A stretch of DNA of 64,000 nucleotides from Ahrensia sp. (GTDB lineage: Bacteria > Pseudomonadota > Alphaproteobacteria > Rhizobiales > Rhizobiaceae), in NCBI GenBank assembly GCA_002706335.1, contig PAKZ01000041.1, positions 186,001 through 250,000 of the forward strand, given 5' to 3'. Positions 45,775 to 54,730 of the stretch are shown piece after piece (positions within the stretch are counted from its first letter, which is position 1; each line of letters opens with the position of its first letter). The notes under the pieces were generated by a model. It made no database searches, was not told where the DNA came from, and saw only the letters and a program-made list of their open reading frames with translations. The position numbers were made by a program, and so were the translations under genes.

Positions 45775-46227
45775 TTATCCCGCGTTTGCCACCTTCAAAG
45801 GTGTGGGTTCGACGACCGGTTTCGCGCGGGCCGGATTTTCATCGAGGATGGCTTCCTCGACCGCATAGAGCCCGCGGATCGTCTTAAGGGCCTCGTAGTA
45901 TTTTTCTTCGGTCACGAGCCTGTCGACATGCTTCAGCTCGGAGAGGATCTTCTGATTGCTGAACGCCGTGATAAGCGACGGCAGGCTTTCGCGGAAAAGC
46001 GGCATCGCCGATTCCTTGTCGGCGGGCGACATCACCATGACCTGGACGATGAAATAGAGCTGACGCAACGGCGTTGTCGCGTCCTCCGCCTGCAACACGT
46101 GGTTTTCCAGCAGGAACTGCACATCGTTCAGCAATTCGAGGGATACCTTGCGATCGACGCGAATCACGGCGCCGTTGATGAATATCCGCTCGTTTGCCTT
46201 CAGGAAGATTTTGAAAGAGCTCTTCAT
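45775..46227 (-). CDS. flbT: Flagellin translation repressor FlbT
   Basis: FlbT (150 aa) is the RNA-binding repressor that, in Caulobacter, binds flagellin mRNA leaders and couples flagellin synthesis to hook completion. Family features: FKIFLKANERIFINGAVIRV, then DRKVSLELLNDVQFLLENHV and QLYFIVQVMVMSPADKESAM. It overlaps the flaF end by ATGA (46224-46227). Its presence makes the conserved leader elements of the flagellin genes in this window of interest. Confidence 0.92.
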   Translation of the reverse strand: MKSSFKIFLKANERIFINGAVIRVDRKVSLELLNDVQFLLENHVLQAEDATTPLRQLYFIVQVMVMSPADKESAMPLFRESLPSLITAFSNQKILSELKHVDRLVTEEKYYEALKTIRGLYAVEEAILDENPARAKPVVEPTPLKVANAG

Positions 46228-46571
46228 TTCAGTCCGTCCCGAATTATTTTCGTTATGTCTAGGACCCCGGAGATGTTCTCCGATTCCCCTTTCCGGATCG
46301 CATCCGATTCACGCAGAACCCAAATTCCGATCGAGATGAGGCTGGCACGCAATTCCTTGGGAAGCGCGTTGTCCGGCGCGGCGAGATCGTCGAGCAAGGT
46401 GGTCCAGAGGCGGATCGTAAAATGTACGGCCTCGACGCAGGCAAAGCTTTTCACGCCGTCTTCGAGGGCCTTCGTCAGAAGATCCACCGACCGGTCAAAA
46501 AGCTCCCGCTCCCGATCACGCTGATCCGTGGGCGAATCTTCCTGGATCTCAGCGTAACGCAACATAATCAT
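46224..46571 (-). CDS. flaF: Flagellin biosynthesis regulator FlaF
   Basis: FlaF (115 aa) is the partner and opponent of FlbT, required for flagellin synthesis or export in alphaproteobacteria. A helical protein with RYAEIQEDSPTDQRDRERELFDRSV-type N-terminus (residues 5-29), then HFTIRLWTTLLDDLAAPDNA and LPKELRASLISIGIWVLRES, the family signature. It lies 40 bases after flgL and overlaps flbT. Confidence 0.92.
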   Translation of the reverse strand: MIMLRYAEIQEDSPTDQRDRERELFDRSVDLLTKALEDGVKSFACVEAVHFTIRLWTTLLDDLAAPDNALPKELRASLISIGIWVLRESDAIRKGESENISGVLDITKIIRDGLK

Positions 46572-46611
46572 GAGCTACCTACCATCTCGAAATGCACTGA
46601 TTCGAATATCA

Positions 46612-47652
46612 TTAGAGATAATCCATTAACGACATTCTCTGAATTCTCGCGGTTATCTGATAAGACGCCTCAAGCTGCGTCATCAGCGAATTCAATTCGA
46701 TGGAGACCTCATAGGGGTCGACCGCCTCGAGCTCGGAAGCGAAGCTTTCCAGCAATGATTTCTGGGATAACAATGTATCGTTGGCCCGGGTTATACGGCT
46801 CTCGACGAGGCCGACCTTGCCCTGGATATCCGTGATCGCGCCGTTGGCTGATCCCATGTTCGAAATGACGAAATCGGATACGCTGAGGAGCGACTCGGCG
46901 TTCAGATTGCTGTCGTACAGCTCCATGGCGACGACTGACGCCATCATCATCCTGCGGAAACCGTCTTCATTGGCGCTGACGGAGGTGTCCGCGCTGACAC
47001 CGGCATTGATACGCGACTGAAGGGGTTCGTCCGAGGCGGAGGATACGTTCGCGGCCCATCCGGTCCCCATGTACAGATCCATGACGTCAACGTTCATGAA
47101 GTCTTCGATTTGCGCCGCCGTAATGCCGGAGGCCAGGGGGTCGTCCTTTGCAAAGCCGAAATAGGCCTGGAACGCCGCGTCGAAAGCGGCCTTTCCGCCG
47201 CCCGTCTCGTAATCGGCAATGGGCTGCTGGTCCGTGTTCTGTCCGCTGAAAATGAAGATGCCATTGACCTGCGTATTCAGGACCGAGGTCATCTCAGCGA
47301 CAGTGCTGGCCGCGGTCTGCTGTGCGGTGGAGTACTGGGTCTTTTCGCCCATAACTATGCCGACGGCGTTGATCAGGCCGCTCGACAATTCGTTCATATA
47401 GTCCATGCTGTCCTGGGTCATCGTCAAGCGCGTCTGAATCTGACTGTTGGTGTCGATCAGGCTTTGCGCGTGGTCGATGTCGCTCTTGAAGGACTGGAGT
47501 TTCCGGCTTTCCGCTCCCAGCACGAGACCGCTGTCGGAGTGCTTGCCGGTGACGACTTCCTCCTGCAGCTGCGGCATCTTGCCCTGCAGCTGCGACGTCG
47601 ACGACCGCAGGGCCAGGTTCAGCGCGTAGGTAGAGATGGTCGAGGTTCTCAT
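46612..47652 (-). CDS. flgL: Hook-filament junction protein FlgL
   Basis: FlgL (346 aa) joins the hook to the filament. The N-terminal flagellin-like helix has LNLALRSSTSQLQGKMPQLQ then EEVVTGKHSDSGLVLGAESR. The middle contains NGIFIFSGQNTDQQPI, typical of FlgL, and the C-terminal helix ends ASYQITARIQRMSLMDYL. It follows flgK by three bases. Confidence 0.93.
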   Translation of the reverse strand: MRTSTISTYALNLALRSSTSQLQGKMPQLQEEVVTGKHSDSGLVLGAESRKLQSFKSDIDHAQSLIDTNSQIQTRLTMTQDSMDYMNELSSGLINAVGIVMGEKTQYSTAQQTAASTVAEMTSVLNTQVNGIFIFSGQNTDQQPIADYETGGGKAAFDAAFQAYFGFAKDDPLASGITAAQIEDFMNVDVMDLYMGTGWAANVSSASDEPLQSRINAGVSADTSVSANEDGFRRMMMASVVAMELYDSNLNAESLLSVSDFVISNMGSANGAITDIQGKVGLVESRITRANDTLLSQKSLLESFASELEAVDPYEVSIELNSLMTQLEASYQITARIQRMSLMDYL

Positions 47653-47655
47653 CCG

Positions 47656-49116
47656 TTACACCGCGTTCAGCAGAACCTGCATCATCTCGTCGATCGCCTG
47701 AACGATTCGAGCAGATGCCTGGTAGGATTGTTCGAGCTCGACGAGGATCGCCATCTCCTCATCCATGTTGACGCCCGTTTTCGACGACAACGACGATTGC
47801 AGCCGCTCATAGAGGGCGCCCTTTCCATCGGCCGCAGCGGAAGCGCGCGAGCGCAGGGACTCAAGCCAGCCGATCGAGGATTCGGAATATTCAGAAACCG
47901 AATAGCTGCCGGTGATGCCTGCACCCGGATCCGTCGCTACTGGCGCATTCATCCGATCGAGATAGGCAATCAACTGATCGGCGAAGCCGGCTTCGCCGGT
48001 GGAATTGGCGACATAGGCCGCACCATTTGCGCCACCATCGCGCAGGAGTTCGGGATTGCCGCCGACCGACGGATCGTAGGCCGGGTTGATGCCAATCGTC
48101 TGGGCGATACCGGTTTCGATCGTTCCGGCAAGCGGGATGATCGGCCCGCCTGCATAGGTGAACAGGCCGGCAAGGTCCGGCCCGCCGCCGCCCGACGTGT
48201 CGGTTTCGGCGAAAATGGTCACCATGCTGCGGGCGATCTCGTCGAGCTGCGCCTGCATGTCGACCGTCACGGTATCACGCAGCTGGACCATCGCCTCCAG
48301 CGTGCCGGTGGCGTTTGAATCGGCGCCAATGCCGCCAATCACAGGCACACCGTCGATACGGATCGTGTTGCCGGTAATCCCTGCCGAATAGGAGCTCAGC
48401 GGCTGGAAGGTCACCTCGCGCGGGACCGTCTCGAAGAGCGTTACCCCCTGATCGGTATAGAGAACGAAGTCATTGTTATCGCGCTTGACGACGGCGACGG
48501 AGACATATTCGGAGATCTGCTTGAGCAATGTGTCGCGCTGGTCTAGCGCGTCATTGACGTCAAGTCCGGATCCCGTTCCCTTTACGATCTCGTCGTTGAC
48601 CTGCTTGAACTGATCCAGAAGATTGTTCAGCTCCGCAACGGAGGAATTAATGTTCTGATCCAGCTCGGCGCGATATTCCTGTATCGCCAGCGACGAGCTG
48701 TTGAGCCCGTCGGAGAGTTCCTTCGCATAGCCGACGGCGGATTCAGCCAACAGCGTGTTGGAGGAATCGTTTCCGTAGAGCTGCAGCGCATCCTCGAAAT
48801 TGGCGAGCAGAGTGGCGGCGGAAGTGGAGTTGTCGGCGCCGTTAACCAGGCGCTGCAGCCGGTTGGCTCCGTTGCTGACGACCGACTGGGCCCGGCTGTC
48901 GGACAGCGCCTGTAAGCTGTCCCACAACAGGTCGTCGCTGGTGGCGCGATTGATGTTGACGACGCGCGCTCCGCCCCCTGCGCTGACGAGAACGGCATCG
49001 CGACGCACATAATTGGGGTTCGACGCCTCGGAAATGTTCCGCGATGTCACGGTCGTTTGAATCCCCGTGTTCATCAGGGAGTTCTGAGCGATCCGTAGAG
49101 CCGAAGTGAGCGACAT
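47656..49116 (-). CDS. flgK: Hook-associated protein FlgK
   Basis: FlgK (486 aa) is the first hook-filament junction protein. The start is MSLTSALRIAQNSLMNTGIQ, then TSRNISEASNPNYVRRDAVL (the rod/hook N-terminal motif). The C-terminal signature is SLSSKTGVNMDEEMAILVEL, then EQSYQASARIVQAIDEMMQV. Length is typical for rhizobia. It lies 82 bases after flgE and three bases before flgL. Confidence 0.95.
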   Translation of the reverse strand: MSLTSALRIAQNSLMNTGIQTTVTSRNISEASNPNYVRRDAVLVSAGGGARVVNINRATSDDLLWDSLQALSDSRAQSVVSNGANRLQRLVNGADNSTSAATLLANFEDALQLYGNDSSNTLLAESAVGYAKELSDGLNSSSLAIQEYRAELDQNINSSVAELNNLLDQFKQVNDEIVKGTGSGLDVNDALDQRDTLLKQISEYVSVAVVKRDNNDFVLYTDQGVTLFETVPREVTFQPLSSYSAGITGNTIRIDGVPVIGGIGADSNATGTLEAMVQLRDTVTVDMQAQLDEIARSMVTIFAETDTSGGGGPDLAGLFTYAGGPIIPLAGTIETGIAQTIGINPAYDPSVGGNPELLRDGGANGAAYVANSTGEAGFADQLIAYLDRMNAPVATDPGAGITGSYSVSEYSESSIGWLESLRSRASAAADGKGALYERLQSSLSSKTGVNMDEEMAILVELEQSYQASARIVQAIDEMMQVLLNAV

Positions 49117-49198
49117 CGTCAGTTGTTCCGTTTTGCCGCGTATCCCCTATACGATCGGCTGCATTCGAACTTCGTGCGTACGCGGTACAAATTCATTC

Positions 49199-50455
49199 CT
49201 AGCGAACGACGTTCAGTAGAACGTCCATCAGGTCCGATCCGGTTTGGAAGACCTTGGAATTCGCCGTGTAGCTGCGTTGCGCCTGGATCATGTCCGTCAG
49301 CTCTTCGGCGATATCGACATTGGCCGACTCCGCCGCGCCCGACACGATCTTGCCGTTGCCGCCTGAATTGGCGAAGCCGATCTTGACCTCGCCTGAATTC
49401 TCCGTGGTCTGGAAGAGGTTGCCAGACAACGACTGCAGCTGATCCGGGCTCGCAACCGACGCCATACCGATGCGATAAAGCGATTGCACGGAGCCGTCGC
49501 TGAACTGTGCGTTTACGATGCCATCGGCCGAGATCTCGATGCTGTCGATGGTGGCCGGCGCGTTGCCGTTCACCTTGATGTCGGACACCAGGAAGTCGGT
49601 TGCCAGCTGGGTCATGTTGCCGAGGCCGATTTCCAGGGCTTCGCCGCCCGGCACGTTGACCGTGATCGACGTCGGGCTGAAAGCATCCAGATCGCCGGTC
49701 GTCGGGTCGAATGTGAGCGTTTCGGTGGCAAGCGGACCCGCCGTGTAGGGAAACCCAGTTCCCGAGGACGCTTCGGCCTGGTCGAACACCGACAGTTCCC
49801 AGGTGTTGGTGCCGGTCTTCGTGTAATAGAGATCGAGCATGATCTCGCCGCCCAGGCTGTCGTAGACGACCCAGGACGATTTCGCGGTGTACTCGCTTGT
49901 CGAAAGGTTCGCGGACGGCAAATCGCCGGTCACGGCTTCGGACGAGCTCGGCAGGTTCGACGAGAACGTCGCCTCGGTGGAGGCGGTGGCTTCGAGGGCC
50001 GCGCTCGTTATCGTGACCGTTTCGAGACCTTCATAGCTGTTGACGACCGCAGAAGGCACGCCGTTGTCGTAGCTGTAGCCAACCAGATAATAGCCGGCCG
50101 AATTGACAAGGCGGCCCTGGGAATCGGGAACGAACGAACCGGCGCGCGTCAGGTAGGACGTGCCCTCGGCATCCTGGACGATGAAGAAACCATTGCCATC
50201 GATCGCGAGGTCGGTCGTCGAATTGGTGTATTCGAGAACGCCCTGCTGGGAAACAGCCTGGCGGACCGTGGTGACGATGCCGCCGGAGTTGTAGGCGCCG
50301 GCCGACCCGTTCACGACCAGCGTCGAAAACTCGGTGCTGAAGCCCTTGTAGCCCGCGGTGTCAGCGTTCGCGATATTGTCAGCGACTGTCGAAAGCCTGC
50401 TTGCCTGCCCCTGCATACCGGACACGCCGGTGCGCATCATACCGTAAAGGCTCAT
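49199..50455 (-). CDS. flgE: Flagellar hook protein FlgE
   Basis: FlgE (418 aa) forms the hook. N-terminal rod-family motif: MMRTGVSGMQGQASRLSTVA, DNIANADTAGYKGFSTEFS. The middle shows the FlgE domain (SWVVYDSLGGEIMLDLYYTK), and the C-terminal motif is EELTDMIQAQRSYTANSKVF then QTGSDLMDVLLNVVR. It lies 21 bases after rem and is in the same direction, consistent with direct activation by Rem. Confidence 0.96.
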   Translation of the reverse strand: MSLYGMMRTGVSGMQGQASRLSTVADNIANADTAGYKGFSTEFSTLVVNGSAGAYNSGGIVTTVRQAVSQQGVLEYTNSTTDLAIDGNGFFIVQDAEGTSYLTRAGSFVPDSQGRLVNSAGYYLVGYSYDNGVPSAVVNSYEGLETVTITSAALEATASTEATFSSNLPSSSEAVTGDLPSANLSTSEYTAKSSWVVYDSLGGEIMLDLYYTKTGTNTWELSVFDQAEASSGTGFPYTAGPLATETLTFDPTTGDLDAFSPTSITVNVPGGEALEIGLGNMTQLATDFLVSDIKVNGNAPATIDSIEISADGIVNAQFSDGSVQSLYRIGMASVASPDQLQSLSGNLFQTTENSGEVKIGFANSGGNGKIVSGAAESANVDIAEELTDMIQAQRSYTANSKVFQTGSDLMDVLLNVVR

Positions 50456-50476
50456 GAGGAAATCCCTCCTGTTGCT

Positions 50477-51244
50477 TTAGCCTCCGACAATAGCCTCCAA
50501 ATCTTGTCCGAACCTGCCCCCGGCCTCGGCGACCTCAGGCTTTTCGCTCGCATTCTCGGCGTCTCGCACGCTGGCCGGAGCCTCGAGGCGGTAGCCCAGA
50601 AAGCGCTTGGAATCGATGATTTCGTAGCCGAGCACCTTGCGCAGTTTCTTGCGCAGTTTAGAGATATGGCTCTCGATCACGCACTCCTCGACGTCCTGTT
50701 CGAACAGGCCGTAGACGGCGTTATAGATCTGACTGCGCGTGGCGCGGCGATCACCGTTGGATGCGAGATACTCGAGAATGCGCCGCTCGCGGCGGGGCAG
50801 CGGAAAGCTGCAGCCGTCGATCTCGGGATCGCGCCCGTCGGTGAAGACACGCAGACGTCCGAACTCGAAAACCGAGCGCGACGTATCCTTGCGGCGGCGA
50901 ATGGCAGCCACCCGCGCCAGGATCTCACGGACGTGGATCGGCTTGCGCACGACATCATCGGCGCCGACTTCGAACCGGCGCAGTATATCCGGCAGCGAAT
51001 TCTGCTCGATCAGCGAAATAACAGGCGTTTTCGCGGTCGAACGAATACAGCTGATCGCACAAATACTCTCGTCGGTATCGCCAACAAGAAAGGCTTCTAT
51101 TGATTCAAGCTCGTTTGCGCAAATTGAATCAAGCCAATTGGGAAGTTCTTTTCCCGAAACTCCAAATACAGGGTATCCAATACGCTGGAACATACCGCCG
51201 AATCCTTGCAAAACAAGGTCGCGGTCGTCGATGACGACTATCAT
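50477..51244 (-). CDS. rem: Flagellar response regulator Rem/FtcR
   Basis: A 255-residue OmpR-type regulator. The receiver domain is divergent: VIDDRD supplies acidic residues, a candidate acceptor is Asp56 (LVGDTDES), and Lys lies in VVRKPIH. The C-terminal winged helix reads FPLPRRERRILEYLASNGDR, then YGLFEQDVEECVIESHISKL and RKKLRKVLGYEIIDSKRFLG. In Sinorhizobium this is Rem and in Brucella FtcR, the class II activators of hook and filament genes. It sits directly before flgE, as in those genomes. About 30 residues trail the HTH. Confidence 0.9.
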   Translation of the reverse strand: MIVVIDDRDLVLQGFGGMFQRIGYPVFGVSGKELPNWLDSICANELESIEAFLVGDTDESICAISCIRSTAKTPVISLIEQNSLPDILRRFEVGADDVVRKPIHVREILARVAAIRRRKDTSRSVFEFGRLRVFTDGRDPEIDGCSFPLPRRERRILEYLASNGDRRATRSQIYNAVYGLFEQDVEECVIESHISKLRKKLRKVLGYEIIDSKRFLGYRLEAPASVRDAENASEKPEVAEAGGRFGQDLEAIVGG

Positions 51245-51388
51245 TTAACATCCCCCGCCCGAATCACTTCATTGTTCGGCCCTTCCGGCTTAACGGAGCA
51301 GAGAATCTTTCCACAATGGCAATTTCTCGCAGGTTGCTTTGTTAACTTTTCTCTGAATGAAAACGAATCGGGTTTCCGACGGTCCGTC

Positions 51389-52021
51389 TTACTTCCCGCA
51401 AAAGGCGCGAGCGGAGGGGGTCCAGTTGCCGACGCCGGTAGCCACCATGTTCGTGATCACCCGGCAGACATAACGCTTCTGCGCGGCATTGTTGTCGGGC
51501 CCGGCATGGTAGCGCGCTACCGCCATCGACCACGTTTTATGCTTTTTTTTCAACTCCCTAAGAAATGAGGCGGCATACATAACGTTGCGTTCGGGGTCAA
51601 ACATCGCGGCGTCGGAGGGGAAGCGGTCGCGGTGGTAATGATGGTTGATCTGCATGCATCCGACGTCGATCAGACGGGCTCCGTGGCGGCGCGCCTTGTC
51701 GAAGTCACGCAACGCGGCTTCAACCGTCGCGGGAAACTCGGTCCTGCCCTCGATGTTCATCGCATAGGGGTGAAGGCCTCCTTTCAAGCCGGATTCGGTC
51801 AGCCCGACCGCATAAAGAACGGCGATCGGGACGTTGTAGGTCTTCGCCGCCTGCATCACATAGCGTTCACAGATGCCTTGCGCTTGCGGAGCGGCTGCCG
51901 ATTCGGCGTCAGATGAAAAGCCGATCATGGCCGTCAGCATCGCCAGAATCGGCATTGCCGCGGCCAAGCGGGCTGCGGGAGTTGCCCGACGGGGCTTCGC
52001 GATTGGGATTTCTCGATTCAT
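51389..52021 (-). CDS. Lytic transglycosylase (SLT domain), flagellar cluster
   Basis: A 210-residue exported muramidase: signal peptide MNREIPIAKPRRATPAARLA continuing into AAAMPILAMLTAMIGF, then an SLT domain with catalytic Glu in YAVGLTESGLKGGLHPYAMN, VGCMQINHHYH, FDPERNVMYAASFL and AVARYHAGPDN. It likely opens peptidoglycan for the rod, replacing the missing FlgJ muramidase half. The same gene (orf38) precedes rem in Sinorhizobium. The start at 52021 lies inside fliK, giving a 113-base two-frame overlap; a start at 51955 would shorten it but lose the basic end of the signal peptide. Confidence 0.85.
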   Translation of the reverse strand: MNREIPIAKPRRATPAARLAAAMPILAMLTAMIGFSSDAESAAAPQAQGICERYVMQAAKTYNVPIAVLYAVGLTESGLKGGLHPYAMNIEGRTEFPATVEAALRDFDKARRHGARLIDVGCMQINHHYHRDRFPSDAAMFDPERNVMYAASFLRELKKKHKTWSMAVARYHAGPDNNAAQKRYVCRVITNMVATGVGNWTPSARAFCGK

Positions 52022-53510
52022 TTGACGTGTTCCCGCGGTTGTCCTGTCCCGCGAACTGTCCGGACGTGTCGCGGTTTTGGCCGGTGAATTGCTGCGACGT
52101 CTGGTCGTTTCGATTGACGGAGACGGTGATATCGGAGGAGGAGACACCGGCGGCGCGCAACGCCGAGCGGATCGCGTCGGAATCGCGCGAGAGCATCTCC
52201 GCCGTCTTGTCGGATTCGGCGCGGATCGCGACGTGCAGCTGACCATCGACCGAATGCAGCCGAATATTCACTGTCCCGAGTTCCGCCGGATTGAGCTGCA
52301 ATTGCATCGAGCGGAGCGGGCGGTTGGGCGTGCCATTGGAGGTTACGGTAACGCGCGTCGGGGCCAGTTCCTCGATATCGCGCGCGACCGCTTCGGCGAC
52401 CTGCCCGGCCGGGGATGCAGCGCCGCCCGTCGCAGAAGCTTGCGTCATCTGAAAGACCGAAGCGGTCTGCGCGGGCTTGTCCGCGGCGGAAGCCTGGGCC
52501 GCCGTGGCTGTATTCGTCTGCGCTGTTGCCGCTACCGTTTTCGATGCACGGTCAATCGCCGTGTCCGTAACGACGGCGGGTTCGGCTTTGCCGCCCGTAT
52601 TCGCGGGCGTGTCGGGCTTCAGTTCAGGTGCGGGAGCCGATGCGTCCGATGCTGGTGCGGCGGGAGCCGCTGTTGCTCCTGCGCCTGACCTGGCAGCGCT
52701 GACCGCGCCCGTTCCCGAAGCTGTATCGCCCTGGCCGCGAACCGCCGAATTGCTAGCAGCATCCGCTGTGACCGGCGCTGATGCCGCACCGTCGGCCGGG
52801 CGCGATCCGGTCTGGTCGGTGGATGCACCCTTCCGCGTGCGTCCGGTTTCGCCGGAAGCCGCCGCCGTTTCACCCGCCTTGCGCACCGAAGGGCGATCGC
52901 CCGTATTCGTCGCCGCGACCTGCGCTTCTGCGGAAGTTTCGCCGCCGGCCTCTTCAGACTTCTTCCGCGCCGCATCCGCCGGAACTTCGCTTTCCCCGGA
53001 TGCCGACGACAAATCCTCAACACTCGCATTCGCAGCTGCAACGTCGGGATCAACGGCCGTCGACTGTGCGGACGGCGTTGCGGGGCCCGCCGTGCCGTTG
53101 CCGGCTTCCTCAGGTGCCTCATCATCCTGGCCGGAAGCATCGTCCGTCGGCGCCCCGGGGAGCCGAACCGCTTCGACAATCTCGGTCTCCGATGCGGTCT
53201 GCCCAGCGACGGCCTCATCGATACCTGCTTCTTCGGATTCGGTGGAAGCCTCGTCTCCGGCGGCATTTCGCCAACGCGCCGCTGCGAGGAAATCATCTTG
53301 CTTGGTCCGGACGGCATCCGGCGTGGTGTCTGTCGTTTCGGCCGTTTCGGCCCCGCCCCTGCCCGAAGCTCCGGGGGTTTCCCCTTTCATTGCCTGGTCG
53401 AGAGTTTCCGCGAACCCGCCATCGGACCCCGCAGATCTCCGTGCCTGCCCGCCCGTCGACGCGAGAGCTGTTGTGGATGCCAGCGTTGCCGTGGTGCCAT
53501 TGCCAATCAT
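51909..53510 (-). CDS. fliK: Flagellar hook-length control protein FliK (MotD)
   Basis: A 533-residue FliK-type ruler, named MotD in early Sinorhizobium work. The first 360 residues are a low-complexity, Ala/Glu/Thr/Ser-rich export and ruler segment. The C-terminal FliK domain is clear: LRSMQLQLNPAELGTVNIRL, then VDGQLHVAIRAESDKTAEML and DAIRSALRAAG. A Gln/Asn/Gly-rich tail of about 70 residues follows, much of it overlapping the transglycosylase start. It switches export from hook to filament proteins. The start overlaps the motC stop (ATGA). Confidence 0.9.
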   Translation of the reverse strand: MIGNGTTATLASTTALASTGGQARRSAGSDGGFAETLDQAMKGETPGASGRGGAETAETTDTTPDAVRTKQDDFLAAARWRNAAGDEASTESEEAGIDEAVAGQTASETEIVEAVRLPGAPTDDASGQDDEAPEEAGNGTAGPATPSAQSTAVDPDVAAANASVEDLSSASGESEVPADAARKKSEEAGGETSAEAQVAATNTGDRPSVRKAGETAAASGETGRTRKGASTDQTGSRPADGAASAPVTADAASNSAVRGQGDTASGTGAVSAARSGAGATAAPAAPASDASAPAPELKPDTPANTGGKAEPAVVTDTAIDRASKTVAATAQTNTATAAQASAADKPAQTASVFQMTQASATGGAASPAGQVAEAVARDIEELAPTRVTVTSNGTPNRPLRSMQLQLNPAELGTVNIRLHSVDGQLHVAIRAESDKTAEMLSRDSDAIRSALRAAGVSSSDITVSVNRNDQTSQQFTGQNRDTSGQFAGQDNRGNTSNESRNPNREAPSGNSRSPLGRGNADSGDADGHDRLFI

Positions 53511-54730
53511 TTAAGGTTCCCCAACATCTCGTCGATGTCGCCGAGTTTGTCACGTGTACCGCCGACGAATTCGTCGAAATCAGAAAGGCCGTTGTCCGGC
53601 GTGTCGTCCTCGGGAGCCTTGAAGATGCTCTCACGGCGCGGCGTGGGCGTCGATCCGATCGACGCTGTCACAGTCGGCTCCGGATCCATAACCGCCTTGG
53701 CGATTGCGAGGACCGCATCTAGCAGCTCGCGATCGCCGTCGGAGAGGACGGAACGATCAATCGCTTCCAGATCCGCCATGACGGTTTCGATGTTTTCGGA
53801 GATGACTTCGGATATCTGCGCATAAAGCGCCTGGCGCGCATCGATCTGGGGATCGACGTCCGGTTTGGATGACTCGTCTGCTTCTTCCGGCATGAGCTCC
53901 GCCAGATGACGCACTAAGCCGCTACGGCCTTCCACAGTCGCCTTGCGCATCAATCGCACGACCACGGCGCTGCGATAGGGTTCGGGCATGAACTCCACCA
54001 CCTCGAGCACGCCTTCGATGTCCACCTGGCCATCCAGAACGATCACGCCGTCCACAAACTCGGCAGCGAACTGCACGGCATAAGGCGATGCGATGTAACG
54101 GCGCGCGTAACGGCTGGCGACCCGGAGGAAGGAATGGGGATCCTGCCGGCGCTTGTGGATCGTCATCAGGCGGCGCAAGGCCGCTTCCTCTACCAGCGTA
54201 CCCGGCGCCAGCAGCCGTGCGGCGTCGAAATCCTTACGGGCACTTTCATCGTCCTTGGTTACAAGGCCGCGCACCAATCCAAGATATGCACCGAACAGGC
54301 CGCCGATCTTCATCGGATCGACATCCTTCAGCCGCGCCTCCGCCGTGCGGCCCGCGCCCTTCTGATAGACGAGGATCGCAATCGCCAGACGAACGATCTC
54401 ATCGTCCCTGCCGCCGAGATCGGCAAGGCGCGTCTGCAGCGTATCGGGATTTCCTCCGGCCATGGCGTAGGCGATCAGCGCCCTGGCATTTTTCGGCTCG
54501 CGCAGTTCCGCAGCATTCATGTTGCGAAATCCCTGGTCGATGAGTTTGACCAGTTCCAGCTGCATGCCGAGCGCGGACTTGTCCCCATCGGCAATTTCGT
54601 CCTGGATTCGCTGCAGCGAGCGCACCAGCTTGTAAGGCTCTGTTTCCAGCCCGGATGCCGCTCCCGACTGCATGGCGGCCAGCACCACGCCGCAGGCCGC
54701 CAACGCAGTTATCGCCCGCCTCACGCTCAT
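53507..54730 (-). CDS. motC: Motility protein MotC (periplasmic)
   Basis: MotC (407 aa) is a periplasmic protein that in Sinorhizobium binds MotB and is needed for motor function. Signal peptide MSVRRAITALAACGVVLAAM, then a helical-repeat body with YKLVRSLQRIQDEIADGDKS, ELREPKNARALIAYAMAGGN, LGLVRGLVTKDDESARKDFD and FLRVASRYARRYIASPYAVQ. The last 60 residues are Pro/Asp-rich. The gene overlaps motB and fliK by four bases each, in the order motB-motC-fliK seen in rhizobia. Confidence 0.9.
   Translation of the reverse strand: MSVRRAITALAACGVVLAAMQSGAASGLETEPYKLVRSLQRIQDEIADGDKSALGMQLELVKLIDQGFRNMNAAELREPKNARALIAYAMAGGNPDTLQTRLADLGGRDDEIVRLAIAILVYQKGAGRTAEARLKDVDPMKIGGLFGAYLGLVRGLVTKDDESARKDFDAARLLAPGTLVEEAALRRLMTIHKRRQDPHSFLRVASRYARRYIASPYAVQFAAEFVDGVIVLDGQVDIEGVLEVVEFMPEPYRSAVVVRLMRKATVEGRSGLVRHLAELMPEEADESSKPDVDPQIDARQALYAQISEVISENIETVMADLEAIDRSVLSDGDRELLDAVLAIAKAVMDPEPTVTASIGSTPTPRRESIFKAPEDDTPDNGLSDFDEFVGGTRDKLGDIDEMLGNLK

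Noticed and set aside
52477-53514. A 345-codon Ala/Ser-rich open frame opposite fliK
   Set aside because: Antisense to a low-complexity fliK region; composition only.
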